Shown here: piece by piece, positions 11,576-22,029 of the stretch
How positions within the stretch are numbered: the stretch's first letter is position 1
How the letters are laid out: each line of letters starts with the position of its first letter
Assembly (NCBI RefSeq): GCF_016925495.1
Contig: NZ_CP070491.1
Coordinates: forward strand, 3,670,001-3,734,000
Source of the DNA: Methylococcus sp. EFPC2
GTDB taxonomy: Bacteria; Pseudomonadota; Gammaproteobacteria; Methylococcales; Methylococcaceae
Direction: 5' to 3'
Length of the DNA: 64,000 bases
Notes under the pieces: generated by a model
Databases searched by the model: none
The model's input: only the letters and a program-made list of their open reading frames with translations
Told to the model about the DNA's origin: nothing
Position numbers and translations under genes: made by a program

Positions 11576-11604
11576 AGCATACCTAAGCGGTATGGCCATT
11601 TCAA
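11576..11604 (-). promoter_or_regulatory. sigma70 promoter of the cold-shock gene with long 5' UTR
   Basis: On the minus strand, TTGAAA (11604-11599) is separated by exactly 17 nt from TATGCT (11581-11576). The predicted start near 11570 gives a leader of about 155 nt before ATG 11416. E. coli cspA has a leader of similar length that acts as an RNA thermosensor (established knowledge); the same role here is inference. Confidence 0.6.
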
Positions 11605-11964
11605 CATAAGTAGAATCGCTATTTTTTGAGCCTGCAACTTGGTGGGCGGATAACCGCTGTCGGTCCCGGCTATTCCGGATTTTCTCCACAAAATCGGAGG
11701 ATAAACCTGTGGATAAGTTTGTGAAAAAAGTTGCGAGCCCAGCACGGCCCAGTCTTTTCCTGAACTGGCCAAAATTTGCCGATCATTCCATTATTCAGTG
11801 CTTTATTTTATAAGCGAATGATAAATAAGCACTATTTTTAGCTTTCTTGGCATGGTGCGTGTTATTGCTGAATTGAGGGCCGATTTGCGCTGGATTTCGG
11901 CTAGGTAAGACGGGCGGTGGATAAGTCGCGCGGCGGCGCGCAATTCCCACGCCGGCTCAAGGCA
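11605..11964. other. AT-richer intergenic region with a hairpin, no gene seen
   Basis: 360 nt between the cold-shock promoter and the end of the cinA-like gene. An imperfect inverted repeat (11797-11833, AGTGCTTTATTTTAT with ATAAATAAGCACT) is followed by a short T run at 11835-11839. It may terminate cinA or separate the units. The rest shows no coding potential or tRNA. Confidence 0.45.
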
Positions 11965-13158
11965 TTATCCGAGTGACGCGAGATGGCGGCGCAGCTTATC
12001 CAGGGTAAAGGCGGCAGCGATCAGGTGGCGGCGATAGGGTTCGCGCTCCAGCGGGCGGTCGAAACCGAACAGGCCGGTCGGCGTAAGCAAGGCGAGGTGT
12101 AAGCCGGCGGACTCGAACTGGACGAGCACATAGTCCGCACCGGTTTGTTCGCGGAGGCGTTGTGCGGCCGCCGCCGCCCCGGACACGGCGGAGTCGAACG
12201 TATCCAGGGCGAGTGCCCGGGTCATGGCCTCAGTGTCCGGGTAAACCCGGCATTCCCGCAGACCCGTAAGTCCGGCGCAAAGGTGCGCCAGCTGGCCGGC
12301 GCTGACGGTTTCCGCGATGGCCAGGCTGGCGTTGCGCCGCGACAGCATGCGGCCGATCACGGTGGCCAGATCGCCGCCCTCGTCACCCAGACCGTCGATG
12401 CTGAAGACGCCGTCGCCCAGCGCTCCGCGGATGTTTCGCAGCAAGGCCTCGACCGCGGTGAGGTCGATTTCGGTGGGCAGGCGCAGTTTTACATGGACTT
12501 CCGGCCCGACGACGCAAAAGCCCAATTCGGCGTTTACCGGCAAGGAAACCTGATCCATGCGCGCCTGCAACATCGATTCGCCGACACCCACCGTGCGGAG
12601 CACGATGCTACGGGGTGGCCGGAAAGCAAAGCGCTGCGTAAGCCGGGGGCGTACTTCCGCGCCGAAGATTTCCCGCATTTCCATGGGCACGCCGGGGAGA
12701 AAATAGAATCGGCAGCGCCCGTGCGCCAGAGCGAAGCCCGGCGCCGTGCCCCAACGGTTGTCCAATCGCTGGGAGCCGGCCGGCAGCAAAGCCTGCTTGC
12801 GGTTGGTCTCCGGAGCCACGCTGTTGCGGCTGGCGTACCAGGCTTGTATGGCCCTCCAGGCTTCGTCATCGAGGCGGAGCGGGAGCCCGAAAGCCTGCGC
12901 CACGGCCGCCGCGGTCAGATCATCCACGGTCGGTCCCAGGCCGCCGGTGCACACGCAGCAATCGGCCCGGTCGGCGATTTCGCTCAGCAATCCCGCAAGG
13001 TCGCCGAGCCGGTCGCCCACGATGGTGTGGCGTGTCACATCGAAGCCCAGGCCGACCAGTTCCTGGGCCAGCCAGGCCGCGTTGGTGTCGACCACCGAAC
13101 CGGACACAACTTCTTCGCCCTGCGATAGGATTTCGGCCTGGGGAAAATGTTCGGTCAT
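11965..13158 (-). CDS. CinA-like protein (MoCF domain plus degenerate NMN-deamidase domain)
   Basis: A 397-residue two-domain protein of the competence/damage-inducible CinA family. The N-terminal MoCF-type domain (residues 1-170) has the conserved GEEVVSG, TGGLGPTVDD and FLPGVPMEM stretches and likely binds or hydrolyses nucleotides such as ADP-ribose. The C-terminal domain (about 250-397) corresponds to PncC nicotinamide mononucleotide deamidase. The family signature AESCTGG reads AETVSAG here, and the flanking sequence has diverged, so deamidase activity is doubtful. Length is near the family norm of about 415. It is divergent from the dehydrogenase-like gene at 13218 by 59 nt. Confidence 0.85.
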   Translation of the reverse strand: MTEHFPQAEILSQGEEVVSGSVVDTNAAWLAQELVGLGFDVTRHTIVGDRLGDLAGLLSEIADRADCCVCTGGLGPTVDDLTAAAVAQAFGLPLRLDDEAWRAIQAWYASRNSVAPETNRKQALLPAGSQRLDNRWGTAPGFALAHGRCRFYFLPGVPMEMREIFGAEVRPRLTQRFAFRPPRSIVLRTVGVGESMLQARMDQVSLPVNAELGFCVVGPEVHVKLRLPTEIDLTAVEALLRNIRGALGDGVFSIDGLGDEGGDLATVIGRMLSRRNASLAIAETVSAGQLAHLCAGLTGLRECRVYPDTEAMTRALALDTFDSAVSGAAAAAQRLREQTGADYVLVQFESAGLHLALLTPTGLFGFDRPLEREPYRRHLIAAAFTLDKLRRHLASLG

Positions 13159-13217
13159 GTTGGTCGGAACAGGTGCGTCTGGGGTGAGGACTTTGCCATG
13201 AGCGAGGCTATTTTGCG

Positions 13218-13988
13218 ATGAAAAAACCTGTCGTCGTCATCGGGATGGGAGAGATGGGCGACTTGTTCGCCCGCGGATTCTTGAAGATCGGGCATCCGGT
13301 TTACCCGTTGTTACGGGGTATGGACGCCGAGGAACTGGCCGCCGAGATTCGGAACCCGGAATTGGTGCTGGTCGCCGTCGGAGAACACGAGTTGCATTCG
13401 GTGCTCGAAGGACTCCCCGAGGTCTGGCGCGACCGGCTGGGGTTGTTGCAGAACGAATTGCTGCCCAGCGACTGGTTGTCCCGCGGCATCGCCGATCCCA
13501 CCGTCATCGTCGTATGGTTCGATAAAAAAAAGAACCGGCCGTTTGTGAACGTGTTGCCGACTCCGCTGTGCGGCCCCCGTGCCGATCTGGTGCTTCGAGC
13601 CTTGCAGGCGGTCGAGGTGCCGTGCTTTGAGGTTCCGCCCGAGGCGCTGCTCTACGAGCTGGCGCGTAAGAGTCTTTACATACTCACCATCAACATCGTG
13701 GGCATCGTGATGCCGTCCGGCGCTTCGGTCGGCGAGTTATGGGAACATCATCGCGAACTGGCCGAGAAGGTCGCCGGGGAAATTATGGATATCCAGGCGC
13801 ATTTGATGGAAACCCCGCTCCCCCGCGCCAGATTGATGGCCGGCATGCTCGAAGGTTTCGACGGAGATCCCGGGCATATTTGCATGGGCCGCAGCGCCGC
13901 GCTGCGTCTTCGGCGGGCCTTGCGGCAGGCCGAGCGGGTGGGCGTGGAGACCCCGGCCTTGCGGCGCATCGCCGACGCTATGGCATGA
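13218..13988 (+). CDS. NAD(P)-binding ketopantoate-reductase-like protein
   Basis: A 256-residue protein with an N-terminal Rossmann motif, VVVIGMGEMGDLFARGF, like the ketopantoate reductase/6-phosphogluconate dehydrogenase superfamily. The rest is largely helical and contains a K in ARKSLYILTINIVG, in roughly the position of the catalytic lysine of such enzymes. I do not recognise the substrate. The order is N-terminal nucleotide-binding domain, then C-terminal helical domain from about residue 135. The start is the ATG that gives the Rossmann strand at residue 5. It is monocistronic, between a divergent cinA-like gene and a convergent histidine kinase. Confidence 0.7.
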   Translation: MKKPVVVIGMGEMGDLFARGFLKIGHPVYPLLRGMDAEELAAEIRNPELVLVAVGEHELHSVLEGLPEVWRDRLGLLQNELLPSDWLSRGIADPTVIVVWFDKKKNRPFVNVLPTPLCGPRADLVLRALQAVEVPCFEVPPEALLYELARKSLYILTINIVGIVMPSGASVGELWEHHRELAEKVAGEIMDIQAHLMETPLPRARLMAGMLEGFDGDPGHICMGRSAALRLRRALRQAERVGVETPALRRIADAMA

Positions 13989-14043
13989 GTCGGGCGATCG
14001 CTTTCCCGTCGCGCGCGTGCTGCCGGCCGCTTAGAATGGGTTT

Positions 14044-17000
14044 TCAGGTCAATACGCTCTTGGTCGATTCGCGCAACTTGTGCAAGGTTTCCTGTGCGGC
14101 TTCGAAATCGAACAGCTTGATCTGTCGCGCGAGGGTCTCGCCGTGCCGAGCCAGCACGGGCAGCAGTGGCTCGATTCGATCGCGGAACAGCACGATCGCG
14201 GCAGTGTCGCTCCGCGCCAGCAACTCGTCGAGCTCGTCCAGCACGCTGTTCAGGTGTTCGGGGTCCGGCATCGGGATCGAGGCGGGACCGTCGGGCGGCA
14301 AGGGTGGAAGGGTCGCGGCCAGCATGCCCAGTTCCCGATCCATGGCGTCCAGGTCGTCGGCCGTCGTGTTCGGGTCGGAGGCCGTCTCGCGGCCGGATTT
14401 GAACGTGATTTCCAGGCGCCCGGCGATTTCAGCGAGGGGTTTGATGCCCAAGGTCGCCGCGCTGCCTTTGAGCGTGTGCGCCAGATGCCGCGCGTCGATG
14501 TGGTCGCCGTCGGCCACGCAGGCGCGGAGTCGGGCGATGTCGCCGGCATGGGTTTCGACAAAATGGTGCAGCAGTTCCAGATAAAGGGCGGCCTTGCCGT
14601 TGAGTGCGGCCAGGCCGCGCGCCACGTCGAGGCCGGGTAGGTTGACCAGCGGTCCGAGAACGGCTTCCGACGCGCGGGTGTCCGGCTGGCTGGCCCGTTC
14701 GGTGGCGGTCCTCGCGGCGTGCGGCGAGGCCTCGTCTCCATGCGGTAGCCAGCGACACAAGGTGGTGCAGAGCGTGTCCAGATCGACCGGTTTGGCGATG
14801 AAGTCGTTCATCCCGGCCGATACGCAGTCCCGACGATCCTCGTCGAAAACATTGGCGGTCATCGCGACGATGGGAATGGACGCTTTCCCGGGCAGGGCGC
14901 GTATGGCGCGCGTCGCATCGAGGCCGCCCATGATGGGCATTTGCATGTCCATGAGGATCAGGTCGTACGCCTGGGTTTGCGCTTTCTGCAAGGCCTCGAG
15001 TCCGTTTGTCGCCGTGTCCACGCTCAAGCCCAGGCCGTGCAGAAGTTCCAGCGCCACTTCCCGGTTGATGTCATTGTCTTCCGCCAGCAGGAGGCGCGCA
15101 TGTCGCGGATTTCGGCGCAATTCCATTTCGGCATCGGCGCAGCCGCAAGGTGCGGCGGGGACGATGCCGCGTCCCCGCCGTAGCCGGGCGGTGAACCAAA
15201 ATGTGCTGCCTTCTCCGGGGGTGCTGTCGGCGCCGGCATCGCCTCCCATCATCAGTGCCAGGCGCCGGGTGATCGCCAGTCCGAGCCCGGTGCCGCCGTA
15301 TTTGCGGGTGGTCGATGTGTCCGCCTGTTCGAATGCCTGGAACAGCCGGGCCAGGGTTTTGGGGGCCACGCCGATACCGGTGTCTGTCACCTCGAAGCGC
15401 ATCAACAATTCGTCGCCCTCCTCGGCCAGCAGTCGGGCGCGCAGGATGATGGAGCCTTCCGGGGTGAATTTGACCGCATTGCTGGCGTAGTTGAGCAAAG
15501 CCTGGCGCAGCCGGGTGGCGTCGCCGCGCAGCCACGGGGGGACTCCGTCGTCGTCCATCCTCCAGACACGGAGTCCTTTGGCCAAGGCCGCGTCGAGTAT
15601 CATCGAATGCACATGATCCATGATGGAGGCCAGCGAGAAATCATTTTGCTCCAGTTGCAGTTTGCCGGCCTCGATCTTGGACAGGTCGAGGATGTCGTTG
15701 ATGATGGACAGCAGATGGCGGGCGGAGCCGTCGATTTTGTCCAGGCGCTCGGCCTGCGTCGCGGTCACGCCGTCCCGTTGCAACAGATGGGTCAGGCCGA
15801 GGATGGCGTTCATGGGCGTGCGTATCTCGTGACTCATATTGGCCAGGAACGCACTCTTCGCCAGGTTGGCGCCTTCCGCCTGGGTCTTGGCGGCCATCAG
15901 TTCGCTGGTGCGCAGGTTCACCAGTTCTTCGAGGTGGTGACGATACTGTGCCAGTTCTTCGGCAACGCGTTTTTTTTCGGTGATGTCCTCCTTGACCGCC
16001 ACGTAATGGGTGATGCGTCCGTCGGCCTGGCGCAGGGGCGTGATGATGGCGAACTCGATATATTCGCTGCCGTCTTTGCGCTGGTTGGTGAATTCTCCGC
16101 TCCAGGCTACCCCCCGGCGCAAGTTTTCCCACAATTGGTGAAAGGTTTGCGGCGGCGTCTTGTCGGATTTCAGAACTCTGGGGTTACGCCCGATCACATC
16201 CTCGCGGCGGTAACCCGTGGTATTGAGGAAGGCCTCATTCACGTATTCGATATTGGCGTCGAGGTTGGTGATGACGATGCTCTCCGGGCTCTGCTCCACG
16301 GCCAGGGCGAGCTTGCGCAACTGCTCTTCGGCTTGTCGGCGTTCGGAGACGTCCAGGAGGAAGCCGATGACGGCGGGACGTTCCCGATATTCGAATGCCC
16401 GCCCGTGCACCTCGACGTCGATGCGGCTGCCGTCGTGCCGCAGCCCGGTAAAGACATAGCGCAGGTCGACGAGTTCGTGATCGAGTCGCTTCCTTATGTT
16501 CTCCATCACTTTTTTCCGGTCTTCCGGGCTGACGAGATTCAGGACGGGGACTCTGTCGATCAAGGCATCCGCCGATTCATAGCCGAAAATGGCGGCGAAT
16601 CCGGGACTCACATAGCGGAATCGCCCCCCTTGAATGATATAGATGCCGGCCAGCGACTGCTCCACCAGGGCGCGGAAGCGGCTTTCGCTCCCGCGCAAGG
16701 CGGCTTCGGCCCATTTCTGTTCCGTGATGTCGCGGGCGATGCCGAAGGTGCCGATGACCTTGCCGTCGGCATCGCGCAATGGCCCTTTGGTGGTCATGAA
16801 AATCCGTTTCCCCTCCGCCGTATCCAGGGTTTCCTCATAAGCGAGCATGCGGTTTTCGTCTATGACCTGGCGGTCGAGCGCGATCAATCGCCGAGCCTGT
16901 TCGGCAGGGAAAACCGCGAAGTCGTCGAGCCCCAGCACTTCGTTCGCCGGTTTGCCTATGGCGCGGCTAGTGGCGGGGTTGATCAGGATATAGCGGCTCT

Positions 17001-17610
17001 CCAGGTCCTTGGCGAAGATCGCATCGTTCGAGCCGTCGGTGATTGCGGTCAAAAGATTCAGGACGCGCAGGCGTTCCGCCTGTAATTCCTGCTGGCTGGT
17101 TGCCGATTCCAGTTGCCGGCGCTGGTGCAGCAGGCGCCACCCGGCCATGGCCGATAGCAGGGTTAGCAGGCCGGCGCTCCCGATCCAGACGGTGCTTTCG
17201 GCTATCTCGGCATAGATTTCGGCCTGGTCGAGCTTGGCCAGAAGATACCAGTCGGTGCCGTCTATCGCCCGTATCATCCCCAGGGTCGGAACACCCCGGT
17301 AATCCAGCCCTTCCACGGCCCTGCCTGGCTGGATCTCGCCCCGAAGTACGTGGGCGGCGATCAGGTCCGGGCTGGACACCGGGAGGCGTAGCTTGACGGC
17401 CGCGTCGGCACGGAACCGCAAGTCGTTGAGATACAGAATCTGGTCGCCGTCGCGGCGGAAAAGCAGGGTTTCTCCGCTGGCGCTGGGGGCGGGCCAGGTT
17501 TTCAGGGTAGGAAAAAGCCATGCCGACGGGTTTACGTGCAGGACGACGACGGGCTCGGAGTCGGCGGGTGCTTTGAGCGGTGTGACGAAGTCCATGCGTG
17601 GCTGGCCCAC
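14044..17610 (-). CDS. hybrid sensor histidine kinase, C-terminal part of a frameshifted gene
   Basis: 1188 codons open from GTG 17610, encoding most of a hybrid kinase. In order: the tail of a periplasmic sensor domain (1-130), a membrane helix (about 143-161), three PAS/PAC regions (about 185-300, 310-425, 435-550), a HisKA dimerisation helix with H594 in [13 protein letters not shown], a HATPase domain (N box [24 protein letters not shown]), a receiver with phosphoacceptor D888 (LILMDMQMP), and an Hpt domain with H1045 ([12 protein letters not shown]). The N-terminal membrane segments lie in another frame (17532-18350). Adding one C in the C6 run joins the two, so this is probably not the true start. 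It follows the HD-GYP regulator gene. Confidence 0.85.
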   Translation of the reverse strand: MGQPRMDFVTPLKAPADSEPVVVLHVNPSAWLFPTLKTWPAPSASGETLLFRRDGDQILYLNDLRFRADAAVKLRLPVSSPDLIAAHVLRGEIQPGRAVEGLDYRGVPTLGMIRAIDGTDWYLLAKLDQAEIYAEIAESTVWIGSAGLLTLLSAMAGWRLLHQRRQLESATSQQELQAERLRVLNLLTAITDGSNDAIFAKDLESRYILINPATSRAIGKPANEVLGLDDFAVFPAEQARRLIALDRQVIDENRMLAYEETLDTAEGKRIFMTTKGPLRDADGKVIGTFGIARDITEQKWAEAALRGSESRFRALVEQSLAGIYIIQGGRFRYVSPGFAAIFGYESADALIDRVPVLNLVSPEDRKKVMENIRKRLDHELVDLRYVFTGLRHDGSRIDVEVHGRAFEYRERPAVIGFLLDVSERRQAEEQLRKLALAVEQSPESIVITNLDANIEYVNEAFLNTTGYRREDVIGRNPRVLKSDKTPPQTFHQLWENLRRGVAWSGEFTNQRKDGSEYIEFAIITPLRQADGRITHYVAVKEDITEKKRVAEELAQYRHHLEELVNLRTSELMAAKTQAEGANLAKSAFLANMSHEIRTPMNAILGLTHLLQRDGVTATQAERLDKIDGSARHLLSIINDILDLSKIEAGKLQLEQNDFSLASIMDHVHSMILDAALAKGLRVWRMDDDGVPPWLRGDATRLRQALLNYASNAVKFTPEGSIILRARLLAEEGDELLMRFEVTDTGIGVAPKTLARLFQAFEQADTSTTRKYGGTGLGLAITRRLALMMGGDAGADSTPGEGSTFWFTARLRRGRGIVPAAPCGCADAEMELRRNPRHARLLLAEDNDINREVALELLHGLGLSVDTATNGLEALQKAQTQAYDLILMDMQMPIMGGLDATRAIRALPGKASIPIVAMTANVFDEDRRDCVSAGMNDFIAKPVDLDTLCTTLCRWLPHGDEASPHAARTATERASQPDTRASEAVLGPLVNLPGLDVARGLAALNGKAALYLELLHHFVETHAGDIARLRACVADGDHIDARHLAHTLKGSAATLGIKPLAEIAGRLEITFKSGRETASDPNTTADDLDAMDRELGMLAATLPPLPPDGPASIPMPDPEHLNSVLDELDELLARSDTAAIVLFRDRIEPLLPVLARHGETLARQIKLFDFEAAQETLHKLRESTKSVLT

Positions 17611-18350
17611 CTCGTCCCGGTAGGGGGGAGGCGCACGGACTCATGGGCCGCGACGGCGGCTGCCCTTACCTCGGGAGCGAGGGTGGGAGGCGCCATGGAG
17701 GAGCCCCACAAGCGTTCGCCTTGGGGACCGAGCAGGGTAATGGCGGCAAATCCGTTGCTCATTCCCAATTGTTCCAGACGGGCCGTCAGTCGTTCGCCGG
17801 CATGCGTATCGCCAGCTTCTTGCCAGAGGCGGTACTGTTCAGAGAAAAAATCGCTCGTCTGGACGAACGCCGCATCGTTCTGCCTTTCGGTTAGCCAGTC
17901 TGCGATCAGCCTGGCTTTCAGATCGGCGATGGCTTGCAGCCTGGCGACTTCAGTCTCTTTACGGTCCATCAATGTGTGGCCGATAGCGAAGCCCGACAGG
18001 GCGAAGACGACCACGGCGAGCAATACGAAGGGCAAACCTCGCGGCGGGGCGGCCGATGGGGCGGGGTGGCCTTGTACCCAGTGGCGCATCAGCCTATAGA
18101 GCAGCAGTGCGATGATGCCCACGTAAAACCAGCCTTTGAGCAGGCTGGCGAGCACGATGTGACTGGGAACCGTGTAGAGCGTGCGTATCGGGGTGCCCGT
18201 CCGCCAGGACCAACCAGCCGCAATCAGGGCGCAGACGACAACGGCGAGTAAAATCCGCCGGGTGCCGACGCGCTTCGGCGAGTGCTTGCGAGAATGGGGC
18301 TGCGGCGGCACGGCGGCGGGCGATGCGTTTAATCGCTGCGAAGCCGGCAC
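17532..18350 (-). pseudogene. N-terminal sensor part of the same hybrid kinase, out of frame
   Basis: This frame encodes a short Pro-rich cytoplasmic lead, then hydrophobic helices (about residues 32-50, 60-88 and 105-125 from GTG 18350) and a periplasmic helix-rich sensor region. It runs into an unlikely tail (Ser/His/Thr-rich) after residue 240. At the run of six Gs on the plus strand (17623-17628), a one-base change would continue as [15 protein letters not shown] into the downstream 14044-17610 frame, a join typical of Cache-type sensors. GTG 18350, 8 nt after the HD-GYP stop, is the likely start; ATG 18440 would overlap that gene. A sequencing error, a true mutation and phase variation are all possible. 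Confidence 0.75.
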
Positions 18351-18360
18351 CGGTGGCGGC

Positions 18361-19470
18361 TCAAGCGGGGACTCCGGGCTCCGGATCGCGATGCCGGTCG
18401 GCGATTTCGCAATAGGCGCCGAAGTCAGCGAGAAACGCATCGACCATGTCGGGGTCGAAATGCCGGCCACGGCCGTTCGCTACGATTTCGCGCGCCTGCT
18501 GAGGGGATAAGGCCGGTTTGTAGACTCGCTGCGATATCAGGGCGTCGAATACGTCGGCGAGCGCCATGATGCGCGCCGAAACCGGGATGGCATTGCCCGC
18601 CAAACCGTCCGGATAGCCGCTGCCGTCCCATTTTTCGTGATGCCAGCGCGTGATCTCCTTGGCGACGGTGAGAAACTCGAGGTTCATCTCGATGTCGCGT
18701 TCGGCCTGCTCAATGGCATCCGCTCCCAGTTGGGCGTGCGTTTTCATGATTTCCCACTCGGCCGGGGTTAGCGGGCCGGGCTTGAGCAGGATGTGGTCGG
18801 GTATGCCGACCTTCCCGATGTCGTGCAAGGGAGCCGAGCGCGTGAGCAAATCGATGTAGCGATCGTTGAGGGTGGCGGCGAAGCGGGGGTGCTCCCGCAG
18901 CCGGGTGGCCAGCCGTTGCACATAGCCCTGGGTGCGCAGGATGTGATTGCCGGTTTCCGGGTCACGGATCTCCGCCAGGCGGGCCAGCGCCCGGATGCTC
19001 ACCAGTTGGACGACGTCGTTTTCGGCCATGCGGCGGACGATTTCGGCTTCGAGCGCGGCATTCTGGTCTTTCAGCCAGTCGCGTGCCTGCTTCGCTTCGA
19101 GCTGCGTGCGCACGCGGGCCAATACCAGGGCGGGTTTGATCGGCTTGCCGATATAATCGGCCGCGCCGATTTCGAGCCCGCGTTCCTCGTCTTCCGTGTC
19201 GGCCAGGGCGGTGAGAAAGATCACCGGGATATCCCGGGTGGCGGGGTTTTCGCGCAGGCGGAATAGGACTGAATAGCCGTCCATGTCCGGCATCATCACG
19301 TCCAGCAGGATCAGATCAGGCTTGGGCTGGCTGCGCGCCACGTTCAGGCAGCCTTTGCCCGAAGTTGCCGCAAGCACCCGGTAATATGGCCTCAGCAGTT
19401 CACTCAATACGTCGAGGTTCTCGGGCGCGTCGTCGACGATCAGTATGGTTATTTTCCTATTGACGTCCAT
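18361..19470 (-). CDS. HD-GYP response regulator, predicted cyclic-di-GMP phosphodiesterase
   Basis: A 369-residue cytoplasmic protein. The N-terminal receiver domain (1-125) has acidic residues VDDA near 13 and the phosphoacceptor in LILLDVMMPDMDG near residue 57. A coiled linker (130-160) leads to an HD-GYP domain with HDIGKVGIPD (about 217) and HHEKWDGSGYP (about 280), the full metal-binding and GYP signature expected for cyclic-di-GMP hydrolysis. It sits 10 nt before the hybrid kinase in the same transcript. It is therefore the probable partner or downstream output, with phosphotransfer through the kinase Hpt domain (inference). Confidence 0.93.
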   Translation of the reverse strand: MDVNRKITILIVDDAPENLDVLSELLRPYYRVLAATSGKGCLNVARSQPKPDLILLDVMMPDMDGYSVLFRLRENPATRDIPVIFLTALADTEDEERGLEIGAADYIGKPIKPALVLARVRTQLEAKQARDWLKDQNAALEAEIVRRMAENDVVQLVSIRALARLAEIRDPETGNHILRTQGYVQRLATRLREHPRFAATLNDRYIDLLTRSAPLHDIGKVGIPDHILLKPGPLTPAEWEIMKTHAQLGADAIEQAERDIEMNLEFLTVAKEITRWHHEKWDGSGYPDGLAGNAIPVSARIMALADVFDALISQRVYKPALSPQQAREIVANGRGRHFDPDMVDAFLADFGAYCEIADRHRDPEPGVPA

Positions 19471-19693
19471 GTTGTCCTCCGGACCGAGCGTGCCTGTATG
19501 AGTCTAGACCGCTTCCGACATTTTCGTACATCCAAGAAGGCGCTCCGGGTGCACTCAGATCGGACTGGTGCGATGTCTGCATTTGCACGAGGATGGCCCG
19601 GCTGCTACGCCGGTCCGACGCCTGCGCCATTGAATCCATCATGGCGTCCGTTTTATCCTGCGCCCGCGTTTCCCTGCCCGGAGATTTCCCCGC

Positions 19694-20389
19694 TTGAATT
19701 TTTTTGTCCATCTGCTCGCCGCCATGGTGTGTTTTTGTCTTTCCACGGGCGCCGTCGCCGAAACGACCGCCGAAGAGGCGCTTCAAGTGTTGGAGAATGA
19801 GTGGGCCGAGGCCTTCTACCGTCTCCCCGCTCGCCAGCAGACTGAAAAGTTCAACGCCTTGTTGCCGCGCATCCGCGAGTTCAAGGCGCGCTATCCCCAG
19901 CGTGCGGAGCCCTTGATACTGGAGGCCGTGGTGCTATGCACCCTGGCGGCTTCGGATTGGGGCTTCAGCTCGCTGAGCCGGATCAACGAGGCGCGCGCAT
20001 TGCTGATTGCATCCATCGATTTCGATCCACGGGCCATGCACGCTACGGCCTATATCACGCTGGGCAATCTCTATCACCGTCTGCCCGGTTGGCCGATCTC
20101 ATTCGGCGACGACAAGTTGGCCCTGCAATATCTGGAGGCGGCCCACCGGATGTTTCCCGATTCGCTGGACAGCAATTACTTCCTCGGCGATTTCTGGCTG
20201 CACGAGGACGAGTACGACAAGGCCCTGCCTTATCTGGAAAAGGCCGAGTTGGCGCCGGTTCGCGCCACGCAACGCCTGTCCGACGAGAAACTCAAGGAAG
20301 AACTGAAGGTCGCGCTGACCGCGGCGCGTCAGCGCAAGAGCCCGCACACCGACTTCTTCTCCGATCTGCTGCCGGATATCGACAACTAG
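19694..20389 (+). CDS. exported TPR-like protein of unknown function
   Basis: 231 residues with a cleavable signal peptide (hydrophobic core about 4-20, likely cut after AVA near 22). A helical-repeat body follows, resembling tetratricopeptide or TRAP-transporter TatT-type folds: paired helices with SLDSNYFLGDFWLHEDEYDKA near 165-185. The TTG start at 19694 is supported by GGAGA about 10 nt upstream, and it restores a complete signal peptide; the next ATG (19724) would cut it. It is a likely periplasmic scaffold, with no catalytic motif. It is divergent from the HD-GYP gene and followed after 130 nt by the YjgR-type ATPase. Confidence 0.75.
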   Translation: MNFFVHLLAAMVCFCLSTGAVAETTAEEALQVLENEWAEAFYRLPARQQTEKFNALLPRIREFKARYPQRAEPLILEAVVLCTLAASDWGFSSLSRINEARALLIASIDFDPRAMHATAYITLGNLYHRLPGWPISFGDDKLALQYLEAAHRMFPDSLDSNYFLGDFWLHEDEYDKALPYLEKAELAPVRATQRLSDEKLKEELKVALTAARQRKSPHTDFFSDLLPDIDN

Positions 20390-20519
20390 CCTCCCAAACT
20401 GCCTCGCCCCGAGGCCTATGCCGCTTGGTTTCCACGGGCGAGAGGGGTAGAGTCGGAAGCGATCGGGCCCGGTTTCGGCCCGGCTGAACGCTTCGGATCG
20501 CAAAAGAGGAGTCCTTGCC

Positions 20520-22022
20520 ATGGCCGAGCCGCTCACCATCGCCCTATCCGGCGACAAAACCCTCGCCCTGTTGCCGGCCCTGGCCAATCGCCACGGCTGC
20601 ATCACCGGTGCCACCGGCACCGGAAAAACCGTCACCCTGCAGGTGTTGGCGGAGCGATTTTCTGCCATCGGAGTGCCGGTCTTCCTGGCCGATGTCAAAG
20701 GCGATCTGACCGGCATCAGCCAGGCCGGGAGCCTCACGCCCAAACTGAAGGAAAGGCTGGCCCAATTGGGCATGGACGAGCCGGTTTGGAAGGCCTGCCC
20801 CGTGACGTTGTGGGATGTATGGGGCGAACAAGGCCATCCGGTACGGGCCACCATCTCCGACCTGGGGCCGTTGCTGCTCTCGCGCCTGTTGAATCTCAAC
20901 GAAACCCAGGAAGGGGTGCTGAGCCTGGCTTTCAAGATCGCCGACGACAACGGCCTGCTGCTGCTCGATTTGAAGGATTTGCGCGCGGTGCTGCAATTCC
21001 TCGGCGACAACGCGGCCCGCTTCAAGACCGAATACGGCAATATCTCGGCGGCTTCGGTGGGCGCCATACAGCGCGGCTTGCTGCAAATCGAGGAGCAGGG
21101 CGGGGACCGCTTTTTCGGCGAGCCCATGCTCAACATCGAAGACCTGATGCAGACCGATGGCCAAGGGCGGGGGGTGGTCAACATCCTGGCCGCCGACCAA
21201 CTGATGAACAACCCCAGGCTGTACGCCAGTTTTCTGCTGTGGCTGCTGGCGGAGTTGTTCGAGAATCTGCCGGAAGTCGGCGACCGGGATAAACCCAAAC
21301 TGGTTTTTTTCTTCGACGAGGCCCATCTCTTGTTCAACGAAGCGCCAGGCGCCTTACTGGAAAAGGTCGAACAAGTCGTCAGGCTGATCCGCTCCAAGGG
21401 GGTCGGCATTTATTTCGTCACCCAAAATCCTTTGGATATACCGGAGAAAATCCTGGGCCAGTTGGGCAACCGCATACAGCACGCCTTGCGTGCGTTCACG
21501 CCGCGCGACCAGAAAGCGGTGAAATCGGTTGCCGAAACCATGCGCGCCAATCCCGCGCTCGATGCGGAAAAAGCCATTATGGAGCTGGGTGTGGGCGAGG
21601 CGCTCGTCTCCCTGCTCGACGAAAAAGGCGTGCCCGGCATCACCGAGCGAGCCTACATCCGCCCGCCGGCCAGCCAGGTCGGCCCCATCACACCCGAGGA
21701 TCGCAAGGCGCTGATCGCCTCGTCCCTGGTGGCCGGCGTGTACGAGCAGATCGTGGATCGCGAATCCGCGTTCGAAAAGCTCAAGGCCAGGGTGGAGGCA
21801 GCGGAACCAGCGGCCTACGAACACCCCAACCCGCCCCAGGCGCCCGTCGGCGGCGGGGGCCTGCTGGAAGGCTTAGGCGACGTGCTGCTCGGTTCGACCG
21901 GACCGCGCGGCGGACGGCGCGAAGGCGTGGTGGATAGCTTGCTGAAAACCGCCGCCCGCACGGCGGCGCGTGAGATTACCCGTGGCCTGTTCGGTTCGCT
22001 GCTGGGCGGCCGCCGCCGCTGA
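20520..22022 (+). CDS. HerA-like ATPase of the DUF853/YjgR family
   Basis: 500 residues with Walker A GATGTGKT near residue 31 and Walker [11 protein letters not shown] near residue 265, typical of HerA/FtsK-superfamily ATPases of the DUF853 (YjgR) family. The closing segment is Gly/Pro-rich and then basic (RGGRREGVV to GGRRR), as in E. coli YjgR. The AGAGGAG ribosome binding site 10 nt before ATG 20520 fixes the start. Its cellular role is unknown; the family has been linked to DNA processing or cell-envelope tasks only by similarity. It is convergent with the RND permease gene (7-nt gap). Confidence 0.92.
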   Translation: MAEPLTIALSGDKTLALLPALANRHGCITGATGTGKTVTLQVLAERFSAIGVPVFLADVKGDLTGISQAGSLTPKLKERLAQLGMDEPVWKACPVTLWDVWGEQGHPVRATISDLGPLLLSRLLNLNETQEGVLSLAFKIADDNGLLLLDLKDLRAVLQFLGDNAARFKTEYGNISAASVGAIQRGLLQIEEQGGDRFFGEPMLNIEDLMQTDGQGRGVVNILAADQLMNNPRLYASFLLWLLAELFENLPEVGDRDKPKLVFFFDEAHLLFNEAPGALLEKVEQVVRLIRSKGVGIYFVTQNPLDIPEKILGQLGNRIQHALRAFTPRDQKAVKSVAETMRANPALDAEKAIMELGVGEALVSLLDEKGVPGITERAYIRPPASQVGPITPEDRKALIASSLVAGVYEQIVDRESAFEKLKARVEAAEPAAYEHPNPPQAPVGGGGLLEGLGDVLLGSTGPRGGRREGVVDSLLKTAARTAAREITRGLFGSLLGGRRR

Positions 22023-22029
22023 GCTTTTG

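Noticed and set aside
14080-14640. Plus-strand open frames across the hybrid kinase (also 15607-17085)
   Set aside because: Antisense shadows of a GC-rich coding region; no ribosome binding site or motif.
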